Of a stretch of 64,000 bases of DNA, positions 26,504 through 33,746 are shown piece by piece. Numbering within the stretch: position 1 is the stretch's first letter; every line of letters starts with the position of its first letter. The stretch is from Paludibacteraceae bacterium. GTDB taxonomy: Bacteria > Bacteroidota > Bacteroidia > Bacteroidales > Paludibacteraceae. The translations under genes were made by a program, and so were the position numbers. The notes beneath the pieces are model-generated. The model was given only the letters and a program-made list of their open reading frames with translations, made no database searches and was not told the DNA's origin. The stretch is taken from the NCBI GenBank assembly GCA_905233415.1, contig CAJOEX010000004.1:35862-99861 (forward strand), given 5' to 3'.

Positions 26504-28161
26504 TTTTCTTGTCCTAATATTGAATATTCTTTATTGTCACGAATAATTATTATTTGTCCGTTACGGAAGACTTTCCTGCGTCCCTGTTTTGCATCCTGGG
26601 TCTGAACGGTCTCCACGCCTTCCGGTTTCTCGTCATTCAAGTGAAATGCCACTAACGTGTTAAACCACATTCCGGCAATATTCACCGTATTACCGAACAC
26701 CTTGAAATCTTGTCCGCCTTTAGAGCGCAATGCCAGGAGCACTTGCCCTTTGACAGCACTTGCATATACAATGGTTGACGAGCCGCCGCCGGTTGCCAGC
26801 ACAGTGGTCACTCCGCGTTTGAAGTCACGACCGTAAGCCACTTGGCTAATTGTCCCGAATTGGTAATTATAAACATACAACGAGTCATTTGTTTCAACCA
26901 CACCGTGATTCAGGTTAAGCGTTTTATTGCCCATAACAGTTGCTTTTTTCAGACTGCCGTCCTCCGTACTGATAGCAAACAAATAACCATCGTTCATCGT
27001 GCTTAATTCCTCCCCGCCGCTGTGAATGGTCTGTCCGCCGAGTTCCACTGCTCCCTGTATACCGCCGGTCACATACAGTTCTTTTCCGTCTTGGGAAAGC
27101 AGTGTTTGGTAGAGAAGATTCCCCTGACGGTCATTATAGCGCACAATAGGCGTCGCCGCCAGCCACTCAACATCCAAGTTGTCCGTCAGACAAGCGTTCA
27201 CCATACTTAACTCCTTCACATTGGCGCTCTTGCCGCCAAGTGCCAGCATTGCAGACTCTTCCGCTTTCGCAAGACAGGAAAAATAAAGTTTGCCGTTGCG
27301 GTATGCCACACAAGAGGGTTTGTCGGTTTGCACATCCCCGGAACTGATGATATGGGCAACATATTTCAAATCTTTGTCCAGTTTCAGGACAAAGCCGTTA
27401 TACCGCGCGTTGGTAGTTGTACCATCCCACTCAGGTTGAGGACGGGCGGTAATTGTTTTATCGTCAATCCCCATATTCAGTGACTGTGAACCGGCAAGTA
27501 TGATATTTCCGTCCTCACTCTCAACAGCAGCAGCCCACGAAAAAGCGTCCGTTGTCAGCCCGTCACCTTTGGCGGCCTGCTCGGTGCTGCACCACATATC
27601 TTTCACTATGGTTATGTTACCGTTCTTGTCAACACGCACAAGCACCGGCTGATTAACCCACGCACCCGGATATTCAAGGTCATGACTGAACGCTTTACCG
27701 CCGGCATCAACTATGCGATAGAGCGGAGCCGTCACGCCGTCCTGCTTATTATGGTCGCTGTGCCGGAATTTGAGTGCCATGACAGCACCGCCGTCTTTGG
27801 TCGGCGCAACCGCACTTTGGCTGTCGTTCACATCACCGTCTTCGCTATGAACAGCCCACAATAACTTGCCGGCATTATCAAGCTTTGCCAATAGAAAGTT
27901 TTTGTTGTAACCGGAAGCCGTTCCGTACTCGGCACCACTGAAATACTGTCCGTCCAGAACGCCTGCATCGCTTGCCGACAACGACCCGTAATTTCCGAAC
28001 ACCAACGCCGAGCCGTCCGCATAATGGGCCACAAACTGAATATTTGTCTGTGCTTTGGTTGTCTCGGTCGCAGAGAGGGTCTGCAACCAGTCAAACACCG
28101 GCTGAGCCTGTAAACTCATGGCACAAAGCACCATAAACAAAGAAGATAAAACATGCTTCAT
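26500..28161 (-). CDS. Exported beta-propeller-like protein with a short C-terminal sorting-like tail
   Basis: A 553-residue protein with signal peptide MKHVLSSLFMVLCAMSLQA. The body consists of repeated blocks such as FLLAKLDNAGKLLWAVHSEDG and FVLKLDKDLKYVAH, the pattern of delta-60/SBBP-like beta-propellers. The C-terminus GRRKVFRNGQIIIIRDNKEYS resembles the end motif of many Bacteroidales secreted proteins, related to T9SS sorting domains though shortened. It heads the operon with the OB-like lipoprotein and PepSY protein. Function unknown. Confidence 0.65.
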   Translation of the reverse strand: MKHVLSSLFMVLCAMSLQAQPVFDWLQTLSATETTKAQTNIQFVAHYADGSALVFGNYGSLSASDAGVLDGQYFSGAEYGTASGYNKNFLLAKLDNAGKLLWAVHSEDGDVNDSQSAVAPTKDGGAVMALKFRHSDHNKQDGVTAPLYRIVDAGGKAFSHDLEYPGAWVNQPVLVRVDKNGNITIVKDMWCSTEQAAKGDGLTTDAFSWAAAVESEDGNIILAGSQSLNMGIDDKTITARPQPEWDGTTTNARYNGFVLKLDKDLKYVAHIISSGDVQTDKPSCVAYRNGKLYFSCLAKAEESAMLALGGKSANVKELSMVNACLTDNLDVEWLAATPIVRYNDRQGNLLYQTLLSQDGKELYVTGGIQGAVELGGQTIHSGGEELSTMNDGYLFAISTEDGSLKKATVMGNKTLNLNHGVVETNDSLYVYNYQFGTISQVAYGRDFKRGVTTVLATGGGSSTIVYASAVKGQVLLALRSKGGQDFKVFGNTVNIAGMWFNTLVAFHLNDEKPEGVETVQTQDAKQGRRKVFRNGQIIIIRDNKEYSILGQEK

Positions 28162-28186
28162 ATCGTTCCTGATTTTATTTTCGCTG

Positions 28187-28194
28187 CAAAAGTA
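28187..28194 (-). promoter_or_regulatory. -7 box for the propeller/OB/PepSY operon
   Basis: TACTTTTG on the minus strand, 25 nt upstream of the ATG at 28161. Confidence 0.7.
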
Positions 28195-28263
28195 CTACAT
28201 TTTTTTTGAACGTACAAATTTTTTGTACAAAATCACCATTTGTAGGGATTTTTTGGTTTTTTC

Positions 28264-28294
28264 TTGCAAATGTTAAATAAAAGCAGTACTTTTG
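28264..28294 (+). promoter_or_regulatory. Promoter of the BspA-like gene
   Basis: TTG at 28264-28266 and TACTTTTG at 28287-28294, 20 bp apart, in the context AAAAGCAGTACTTTTGCAG; divergent from the previous operon. Confidence 0.75.
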
Positions 28295-28349
28295 CAGCGT
28301 TTTTCTAAAAAACATAACCAAATTACTAACAATATTAATTTATGTGCGT

Positions 28350-29192
28350 ATGAAAAAAGTTTTCTTGTTAATGAGTGCAGTCGTTATGGCAATGTGCCTC
28401 AATGCTGCAGACGAAATCATCCAAGTTGACGGTATTTACTACCAAGTGAATGTCGAGAACCAAACTGCCATTCTGCTTCAAGACCAGTCGGATGCCAAAG
28501 TGTATGATTTGGAAGAAATTGTTGTGCCCGTTTCCGTAGAGAAAGACGGCATCAAGTGTGATGTTGTTGCATTGGGCAAGGCAGCCTTCCGTTTCTGCAC
28601 CGCCAAGTCCATCACATTTGAGGCAGGAAGCAAAGTGGCTGAAATCGGAATGCAGGCATTCCAACGCGCCCACAACATCAAAGAGTTGGTGCTGCCCGAT
28701 GGTATTAAGCTGATGCCCTTGACCGGTATTCACACGGACCAGCAACAGGACGTTGAGCCTTTTGCGCTGGAAAAACTGGTGCTGCCCGCTTCATTAGACT
28801 CTCTGGCTATGATGTCTGTTGTTGCGCCTAACCTTAAAGTTCTTGAGTTCGTCGGAACCGTTCCACCGCGCTGCTGCCACAAGTATATTGCAGCTACCGA
28901 CTATTATCAAGTGCCTTGGGAAATCAACGCAACACACGCAAACTTCACATCGAAAGAGTGCCTTGTGATTGTTCCTGACGAGACATTAGATGCCTATAAA
29001 GCAGCTCCCGGTATTGGCGATTACTTCACCAATATTATCGAGAAAAAAGACGTTCCTTCTGCAATCGAAAATATCAATAATACAATCCTTCAATCCGGCA
29101 TCTACACCGCTACCGGTATTTATGTCGGCGAAGATATTACTGTCCTGCCGAAGGGATTATATATTGTTAACGGAAAGAAAGTTGTCCGCTAA
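28350..29192 (+). CDS. BspA-like leucine-rich-repeat secreted protein
   Basis: A 280-residue protein with a signal peptide (MKKVFLLMSAVVMAMCLNA). Residues about 50-200 contain degenerate LRR_5/BspA units (VALGKAAFRFCTAKSITFE; IGMQAFQRAHNIKELVLP). The end, GIYTATGIYVGEDITVLPKG then LYIVNGKKVVR, is the short C-terminal sorting-like motif common in Prevotella and relatives. It is probably surface exposed or secreted. A GTG lies six bases upstream in frame; ATG at 28350 gives the better signal peptide. Confidence 0.78.
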   Translation: MKKVFLLMSAVVMAMCLNAADEIIQVDGIYYQVNVENQTAILLQDQSDAKVYDLEEIVVPVSVEKDGIKCDVVALGKAAFRFCTAKSITFEAGSKVAEIGMQAFQRAHNIKELVLPDGIKLMPLTGIHTDQQQDVEPFALEKLVLPASLDSLAMMSVVAPNLKVLEFVGTVPPRCCHKYIAATDYYQVPWEINATHANFTSKECLVIVPDETLDAYKAAPGIGDYFTNIIEKKDVPSAIENINNTILQSGIYTATGIYVGEDITVLPKGLYIVNGKKVVR

Positions 29193-29222
29193 TTTTGTAA
29201 GCATTTAGTAAAAACATGGAGG

Positions 29223-29254
29223 CAAGAGGGTGACGAGAGTCGCTCTCTTGTTTT
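29223..29254 (+). terminator. Intrinsic terminator after the BspA-like gene
   Basis: CAAGAGGGTGAC (29223-29234) pairs fully, with two wobble pairs, with GTCGCTCTCTTG (29239-29250); loop GAGA, then TTTT. Confidence 0.9.
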
Positions 29255-29717
29255 ATTCGTGGTGATAAGGTTCGTTGCGCAAAATGGTCATCGCACGATA
29301 TAGTTGCTCTATAAACAGCAACCTTATCATCTGATGAGAGAAGGTCATCTTCGATAATGAAACCATCGCATCAGCACGGTCATATACCGCTTGGGAAAAT
29401 CCGTAGGCACCGCCAACTACAAAGACAATATTCGGCGTGGCGCAAAGTTGTTTCTGTATATATCCGGCAAATTCAACCGAACGGAACTGACTGCCGCGCT
29501 CATCCAACAATATCAGACGCGCAGAACCTGGAACGGACGCCAAAATGCGTTCACCTTCCATTGTCTTCTGTTGTTCAAAAGACAATTTGCCTTGTTTGAG
29601 GTCAGGAATAACCTTCACCTCAAACGGCACATAATGCGTGAGGCGTTGCTCATAATCCGCAATAAGCGCGGCAAGATGTTTGTCGGTCGTCTTACCGACG
29701 AGAAGCAACTTTATCAT
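29253..29717 (-). CDS. rlmH: 23S rRNA (pseudouridine-1915-N3) methyltransferase
   Basis: A 154-residue SPOUT methyltransferase acting on helix 69 of 23S rRNA in the assembled ribosome. Family motifs: LLDERGSQFRSVEFA near residue 69, VFVVGGAYGFSQAVYDRAD near 97 (SAM-binding knot) and LSKMTFSHQMIRLLFIEQLY near 120, ending EPYHHE. Length is exactly typical. It follows the MATE gene by 3 nt and is presumably co-transcribed. Confidence 0.96.
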   Translation of the reverse strand: MIKLLLVGKTTDKHLAALIADYEQRLTHYVPFEVKVIPDLKQGKLSFEQQKTMEGERILASVPGSARLILLDERGSQFRSVEFAGYIQKQLCATPNIVFVVGGAYGFSQAVYDRADAMVSLSKMTFSHQMIRLLFIEQLYRAMTILRNEPYHHE

Positions 29718-29720
29718 CTT

Positions 29721-31109
29721 TTATTCGTTATTGGTCATTTCCTTTAGTTTGCGCCAGAAACGGGTATGGAATAATACGGCAGCGGAGGCAAGACCGAATA
29801 TGAACCCGACCCACATTCCTGCAGCACCCATTTGCAGCCTGAACATACATAGTAAACCGACCGGAAAGGCAATTAAAATATACGACACAAACGCGTATAT
29901 CATCGGACGCGTAACATCGGTTATACCGCGCAGCATCGCAGCTCCCACACACTGCAAGCCGTCCGCATACTGCAGCAAACCGGCAAACAGGATGAGCTTG
30001 GAAGCGATAGCCGCGACAGCCTCATCTTCGGTAAACAGATACGGAATATAATGCCGCAAACCTATCATCAAACCTGCGCCTATGGTATTCATCAGCAGCA
30101 CCAGATGCACACTCGCACGGGAGGCCATCTTGACGGCATGAAGGTCGCCTTTGCCGTATTGTATGGAAACACGTATCGTCGTCGCGGCACCTATTCCTAA
30201 CGCAATCATGAATGTCAGATCCGCTATCTGATTCGCAATCTGGTGCGCAGCAAGCGCTTCCTTCGACAGCCAGCCCACTATGATGAACGATGCCGTAAAG
30301 GCTATTGTCTCCAGCACAGTCTGACCGCCGATAGGCATCCCGACTGACAACAAACGCGACAAGTCATCACGGCTGTTCAGGCGGAACGAGAACTTTTTCA
30401 CGTACTTACGCCACTCACGCCTGCCTAAAATAACCGCCGCAAAAATAAATGGCAGCGTCGTCCGCGATATAAGCGTTGCTATCCCCGCTCCGGTTGCACC
30501 CATCGGAGCAAACCCCAAATGGCCGAAGATAAACACCCAGTTCAGAAATATATTCAAACCGTTCATACCGAACGAAATCAACATCGCGGCGGTCGTATTG
30601 CCCAAACCTTCAAGAAACTGTTTCTCCAGGCAGAAAAACAGGAACGGCACAATCGAAATGACGATAAGCAGAAAATACGGCCTCGACGCACGAACCACTG
30701 CCGGATCCTGACCGAATACATCCAACAGCGGAATACAGCCTCCCAATATCCCTACCATCAGAACCGAAAGCAGAACCGTCAGCCAGACACCGTTTTGCAA
30801 CAAACCCGCTATACGGTTTTCGCACTGGGCAGCCTTGTCCGCATTTCCGAGTTCGATATGCTTGTGCTTACGCCCGACTTCATGACCGACAAGAGGCGTT
30901 ACGCCCATCAGCACACCCATCGCGAATACCATTACCGTGAAAAATATCGCATTTGAGAAGCTTACTGCCGCCAAGGCTGTCGTCGAGTAATGACCAACCA
31001 TTACGGAGTCAAACAACCCCACCAGCGCAGCCCCTAACTGCGTCAGCACAACCGGCAATGCCACCCGCAGGTTCCGCTTGTAATATGGCAAATACTCCTT
31101 TATCCGCAT
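29721..31109 (-). CDS. MATE family cation-coupled efflux transporter
   Basis: A 462-residue inner-membrane antiporter with 12 predicted helices. It opens MRIKEYLPYYKRNLRVALPVVL, has GLFDSVMVGHYST in helix 1-2 and MGVLMGVTPLVGHEVG, both usual for MATE/NorM proteins that export drugs or other organic cations. The frame reaches 31181, but the promoter lies inside that extension and the ATG at 31109 follows the -7 box by exactly 8 nt. The substrate is unknown. Confidence 0.92.
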   Translation of the reverse strand: MRIKEYLPYYKRNLRVALPVVLTQLGAALVGLFDSVMVGHYSTTALAAVSFSNAIFFTVMVFAMGVLMGVTPLVGHEVGRKHKHIELGNADKAAQCENRIAGLLQNGVWLTVLLSVLMVGILGGCIPLLDVFGQDPAVVRASRPYFLLIVISIVPFLFFCLEKQFLEGLGNTTAAMLISFGMNGLNIFLNWVFIFGHLGFAPMGATGAGIATLISRTTLPFIFAAVILGRREWRKYVKKFSFRLNSRDDLSRLLSVGMPIGGQTVLETIAFTASFIIVGWLSKEALAAHQIANQIADLTFMIALGIGAATTIRVSIQYGKGDLHAVKMASRASVHLVLLMNTIGAGLMIGLRHYIPYLFTEDEAVAAIASKLILFAGLLQYADGLQCVGAAMLRGITDVTRPMIYAFVSYILIAFPVGLLCMFRLQMGAAGMWVGFIFGLASAAVLFHTRFWRKLKEMTNNE

Positions 31110-31117
31110 ATCCCGTG

Positions 31118-31148
31118 CAAAGGTAGCAAAAATTTTTGGAAGTACAAA
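31118..31148 (-). promoter_or_regulatory. Promoter of MATE-rlmH
   Basis: TACCTTTG (complement of 31118-31125) with TTTG 19 bp upstream. The promoter and about 45 bp above it resemble the region before the acyltransferase-like gene (34832-34905), including GCAAAAGGAATTTTT. Confidence 0.75.
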
Positions 31149-31290
31149 ATAAATCGGCAGAAAAATTCCTTTTGCTTGCAAAGAAGGTTTTTTTTCTGGT
31201 TTTTGTCTTCCACCTATCCCGATTTATCGGATAGCGACGTACAGGGGAGGAGCGACCGCCAAATATCCTTATTTTTTCCTTATATGCGAC

Positions 31291-31356
31291 GAAACATTCA
31301 CGTAAGAAACACGATAGATTTACGTTAGATTTACGATACATTAACGTTAGATTGCA
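31291..31356. repeat. Array of six 11-bp repeats upstream of the leader RNA
   Basis: Units at 31291, 31302, 31313, 31324, 31335 and 31346, best copies GTTAGATTTAC and GATAGATTTAC; consensus about GNNAGATTTAC, with the outer copies degenerate. The array ends about 85 bp upstream of the -33 box of the CsgG-like operon. One unit per helical turn would present the same face of DNA. The rest of the 31182-31441 gap holds a short hairpin (CTATCC at 31214-31219 with GGATAG at 31229-31234) and no gene. Confidence 0.65.
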
Positions 31357-31441
31357 AGAATCCTGCAAGGATGGCTCTATTTTTGCTTTGACATTTTATT
31401 TAATGAGAAATAATCTTTTTTTTGCAAATTATCGAAATAAA

Positions 31442-31473
31442 TTTGCATATATAAAATTTTTGTCGTACTTTTG
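31442..31473 (+). promoter_or_regulatory. Promoter of the structured leader and CsgG-like operon
   Basis: TTTG at 31442-31445 and TACTTTTG at 31466-31473, 20 bp apart. Transcription should start about 31478-31480, at the foot of the first hairpin. Confidence 0.8.
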
Positions 31474-31476
31474 CAG

Positions 31477-31732
31477 CCGATTTGGGAGCAATCCCATCTC
31501 GGACATATTTGAAAAGCGTCTTACGCGCTTTGTTTTGGCTATCTGGAATCTGGTAAATTCACGCATCCAAAGCATTGTGACACAAGATGCTCATTAGTGT
31601 GTATTGAATTTACATACCGCGTTGTGCATGTAATATCTACATACGGCGTGGGCTCGGTGTTGCTTGTTCGGATGCAAAGGCAATACCAGAGCCTCAGATA
31701 GCGGAACAGCAATAGTGCAGCTCCGCTTTTTT
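31477..31732 (+). ncRNA. Structured 5' leader or sRNA of about 255 nt with terminal attenuator
   Basis: No protein-coding gene is visible. Complementary segments: hairpin 1 CCGA..TGGGA/TCCCA..TCGG (31477-31502); hairpin 2 AAAGCG/CGCTTT (31513-31531); a long-range stem GCTATCTG (31538-31545) with CAGATAGC (31695-31702). This encloses three arms: GTAAATTCA/TGAATTTAC (31553-31561 and 31605-31613), CCGCG..ATGTA/TACAT..CGTGG (31617-31651) and GGCTC.GGTGTTGC/GCAATACC.GAGCC (31651-31693). The 3' end is a terminator. Such a multibranch fold is typical of riboswitches or regulatory RNAs. I cannot match it to a known class. A 7-nt direct repeat TACATAC (31611 and 31638) offers an alternative pairing for ATGTA. 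Confidence 0.7.
31700..31732 (+). terminator. Terminator at the end of the leader, 35 nt before the CsgG-like gene
   Basis: AGCGGA (31700-31705) pairs with TCCGCT (31722-31727), then T31728-31732. The 5' arm shares AGC (31700-31702) with the long-range closing stem, so the two cannot form completely at once. Confidence 0.75.
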
Positions 31733-31767
31733 ATGTGCTGGTACGAACGACAAATAACAACATAATA

Positions 31768-32292
31768 ATGAAAAAGATTTTACTTTTATGTGGCTTTATG
31801 GCCATTGCATTATTGGGTTTCGCCCAAGAAACAAAGAAGGTCGCCATTTTGGAAGTGGTGGACAAGGAAGGCAAACTGTCCTACAGCCAGAAACTTATGT
31901 TACGCAGCAACCTTGCTAAGGCAGTTACTAACACATCAGGATTTGAAGCGTACGACCGTACGGATATTGATGCCATTATGGGCGAGCAGGATTTCCAGCG
32001 TACAGGTATGGTTAGTGATGCCCAAATCAAGAAATTGGGCGAAATGACAGGTGCTGCCTATATTTTGGTGGCGGAAGGAGTTATTGCTGATGCGGAAAAC
32101 TTGTTCGTAACGGCAAAAATTATGAATGTTGAGACCGGACGTATCGAATTGACGGAAAGTTCACTCATCGGAATTGCCGCCAAAAACATGCAAAGAGGAT
32201 GCGGTAATCTTGCAAACAAGTTATTCAGCAACCTCCCGGGAGCGCAAACAAGCACACAGAAATTTGTCAATTTTTTAAAAGGTAAAAAATAA
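31768..32292 (+). CDS. CsgG/FlgO-like exported protein, short paralogue
   Basis: A 174-residue protein with a signal peptide (MKKILLLCGFMAIALLGFAQ). The mature part (KKVAILEVVDKEGKLSYSQK, YDRTDIDAIMGEQDFQRTG, TGAAYILVAEGVIAD) is the CsgG/FlgO-like fold common in Bacteroidota envelope proteins. There is no lipobox. It is closely similar to the first 140 residues of the next gene, at DNA level too, so the pair arose by tandem duplication. It sits 35 nt after the leader terminator with no other visible promoter. Role unknown. Confidence 0.75.
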   Translation: MKKILLLCGFMAIALLGFAQETKKVAILEVVDKEGKLSYSQKLMLRSNLAKAVTNTSGFEAYDRTDIDAIMGEQDFQRTGMVSDAQIKKLGEMTGAAYILVAEGVIADAENLFVTAKIMNVETGRIELTESSLIGIAAKNMQRGCGNLANKLFSNLPGAQTSTQKFVNFLKGKK

Positions 32293-32327
32293 TAATCAAC
32301 ATACTTAATTTTATTATGGGAAAAATT

Positions 32328-33704
32328 ATGAAAAAAAGTTTACTAATTGTTAGCTTACTGTGTTTGGCTTTTTGTGGCTATGCACAAGATGTTAAACGTG
32401 TCGCCATCTTGGAAGTGGTGGACAAAGAAAACAAATTAGCCTACAGTCAGAAATTGATGTTGCGTAGTACCTTGGCTAAGGCGATTACCAATACTGCCGG
32501 CTATGAAGCGTACGATCGTACGGATATTGATGCCATTATGGGCGAGCAGAACTTCCAACGCACCGGTATGGTTAGTGATGAGCAAATCAAGAAATTGGGC
32601 GAAATGACAGGTGCCGCCTATATTTTGGTGGCGGAAGGTGCTGTCGCCGACGAAAGCAACTTGTTCGTAACGGCTAAGATTTTGAATGTGGAAACCGGGC
32701 GTATCGAAAGGACGGAAAGTTCTGTTGTGGGTGTTGCTGCCAAACAGATGCAACGTGGTTGCTCGAATCTGGCGTATAACCTGTTTAATAACCTGACAGC
32801 GGGGTCCGGCAATGCTGCGGCTTCGACCAGCAAGTTCCTCAGTATCTTCCAAAGCAAGGGAAATGATGGCAACAAGCAAGATAATAGCGCTGCCGCAAGC
32901 AAAAAGGAAGAACAGGCCGCCAATGCAGCTCAGGCAAAGGAGCAAAAACGTCTTGAAGAAGAACAAAAACGTCAGGAGGCAGAGCGCGCCCGTCAGGAAC
33001 AGTTGGAAGCACAAGAGAGAGAAAAACAGGCAAAACTGTTAGCTGAAGAACAGGCAAAAGAACAAAAACGTCTTGAGGAAGAACAAAAACGCCAGGAAGC
33101 AGAACGCGCCCGTCAAGAGAAAATTGAGGCGCAAGAAAGAGAAAAACAGGCAAAACTGTTGGCTGAGGAACAAGCCAGGGAACAAAAACGCTTGGAAGAG
33201 GAACAGAAAGCCGCTGAGGAAGCCGAGCGCCTTAAATATTCCATTACAAAAGTTTCCAATAACGAATACCGTTTGCAAAATCAGTCGATGGACAGAAAGG
33301 CCTATGAGCAGTTTGTCTATGAAAATTGCCCCGAAGCTTGGAAAAAGATTGTAACTGGCAAACGTTCTATTATTACCGGTTGGACTTTCTTAGGAGTAGG
33401 TGTCGCTTTGAGTTCTGCATGGGGAATGTTGCCTCTTGGAACGTATTATTACGAGGGGAGAGATGCTACGTATTATATTACGGCAGAAACGAGGAATGAT
33501 TGGGAACTTACGGGTATCATAGCAGGCTCAATTGGTGCTGCTATGGCATTGGTAAGTGTGCCGCTGCTTGCCGGTGGTTACAGCACAAGAGCTAATTCTT
33601 ACAAAACGTATAATAAACAATGTGCCGGCGCAGACAAAAAACCGTCTGTATCTCTTAATTTCCAAGTCAATCAAAATGGTGTAGGATTAGCTATGCATTT
33701 CTAA
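32328..33704 (+). CDS. CsgG/FlgO-like protein with tandem coiled-coil repeats and membrane segments
   Basis: A 458-residue protein: signal peptide MKKSLLIVSLLCLAFCGYAQ, CsgG-like domain (about 22-160) nearly identical in pattern to the gene before it, a Lys/Asn/Ala linker, two exact-length 40-residue coiled-coil repeats (AKEQKRLEEEQKRQEAERAR...) plus a partial third (about 203-300), then YSITKVSNNEYRLQNQSMDR and two hydrophobic Gly-rich segments (about 345-365 and 390-415). An ATG 12 nt upstream is also possible. It may form a rod anchored at the C-terminus; function unknown. Confidence 0.72.
   Translation: MKKSLLIVSLLCLAFCGYAQDVKRVAILEVVDKENKLAYSQKLMLRSTLAKAITNTAGYEAYDRTDIDAIMGEQNFQRTGMVSDEQIKKLGEMTGAAYILVAEGAVADESNLFVTAKILNVETGRIERTESSVVGVAAKQMQRGCSNLAYNLFNNLTAGSGNAAASTSKFLSIFQSKGNDGNKQDNSAAASKKEEQAANAAQAKEQKRLEEEQKRQEAERARQEQLEAQEREKQAKLLAEEQAKEQKRLEEEQKRQEAERARQEKIEAQEREKQAKLLAEEQAREQKRLEEEQKAAEEAERLKYSITKVSNNEYRLQNQSMDRKAYEQFVYENCPEAWKKIVTGKRSIITGWTFLGVGVALSSAWGMLPLGTYYYEGRDATYYITAETRNDWELTGIIAGSIGAAMALVSVPLLAGGYSTRANSYKTYNKQCAGADKKPSVSLNFQVNQNGVGLAMHF
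32934..33173 (+). repeat. 120-bp tandem duplication encoding the coiled coil
   Basis: Unit 1 is 32934-33053 and unit 2 is 33054-33173; a partial third unit follows to about 33212. Each unit encodes 40 residues with only a few changes, so this is a recent in-frame duplication. Confidence 0.9.
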
Positions 33705-33746
33705 TAAGGTAAATATATAAAGTTATTTTATAAAATGAATAATAAT

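Noticed and set aside
31352..31597. 81-codon ORF running through the leader promoter and RNA
   Set aside because: It crosses the -33/-7 boxes and hairpins and has no protein-like features; the RNA interpretation explains the segment better.
31477..31732. Assignment of the leader to tmRNA, RNase P RNA, SRP RNA or 6S RNA
   Set aside because: No tag ORF or CCA end, no RNase P core motifs, no SRP tetraloop consensus, and a multibranch fold rather than one long 6S-type hairpin.
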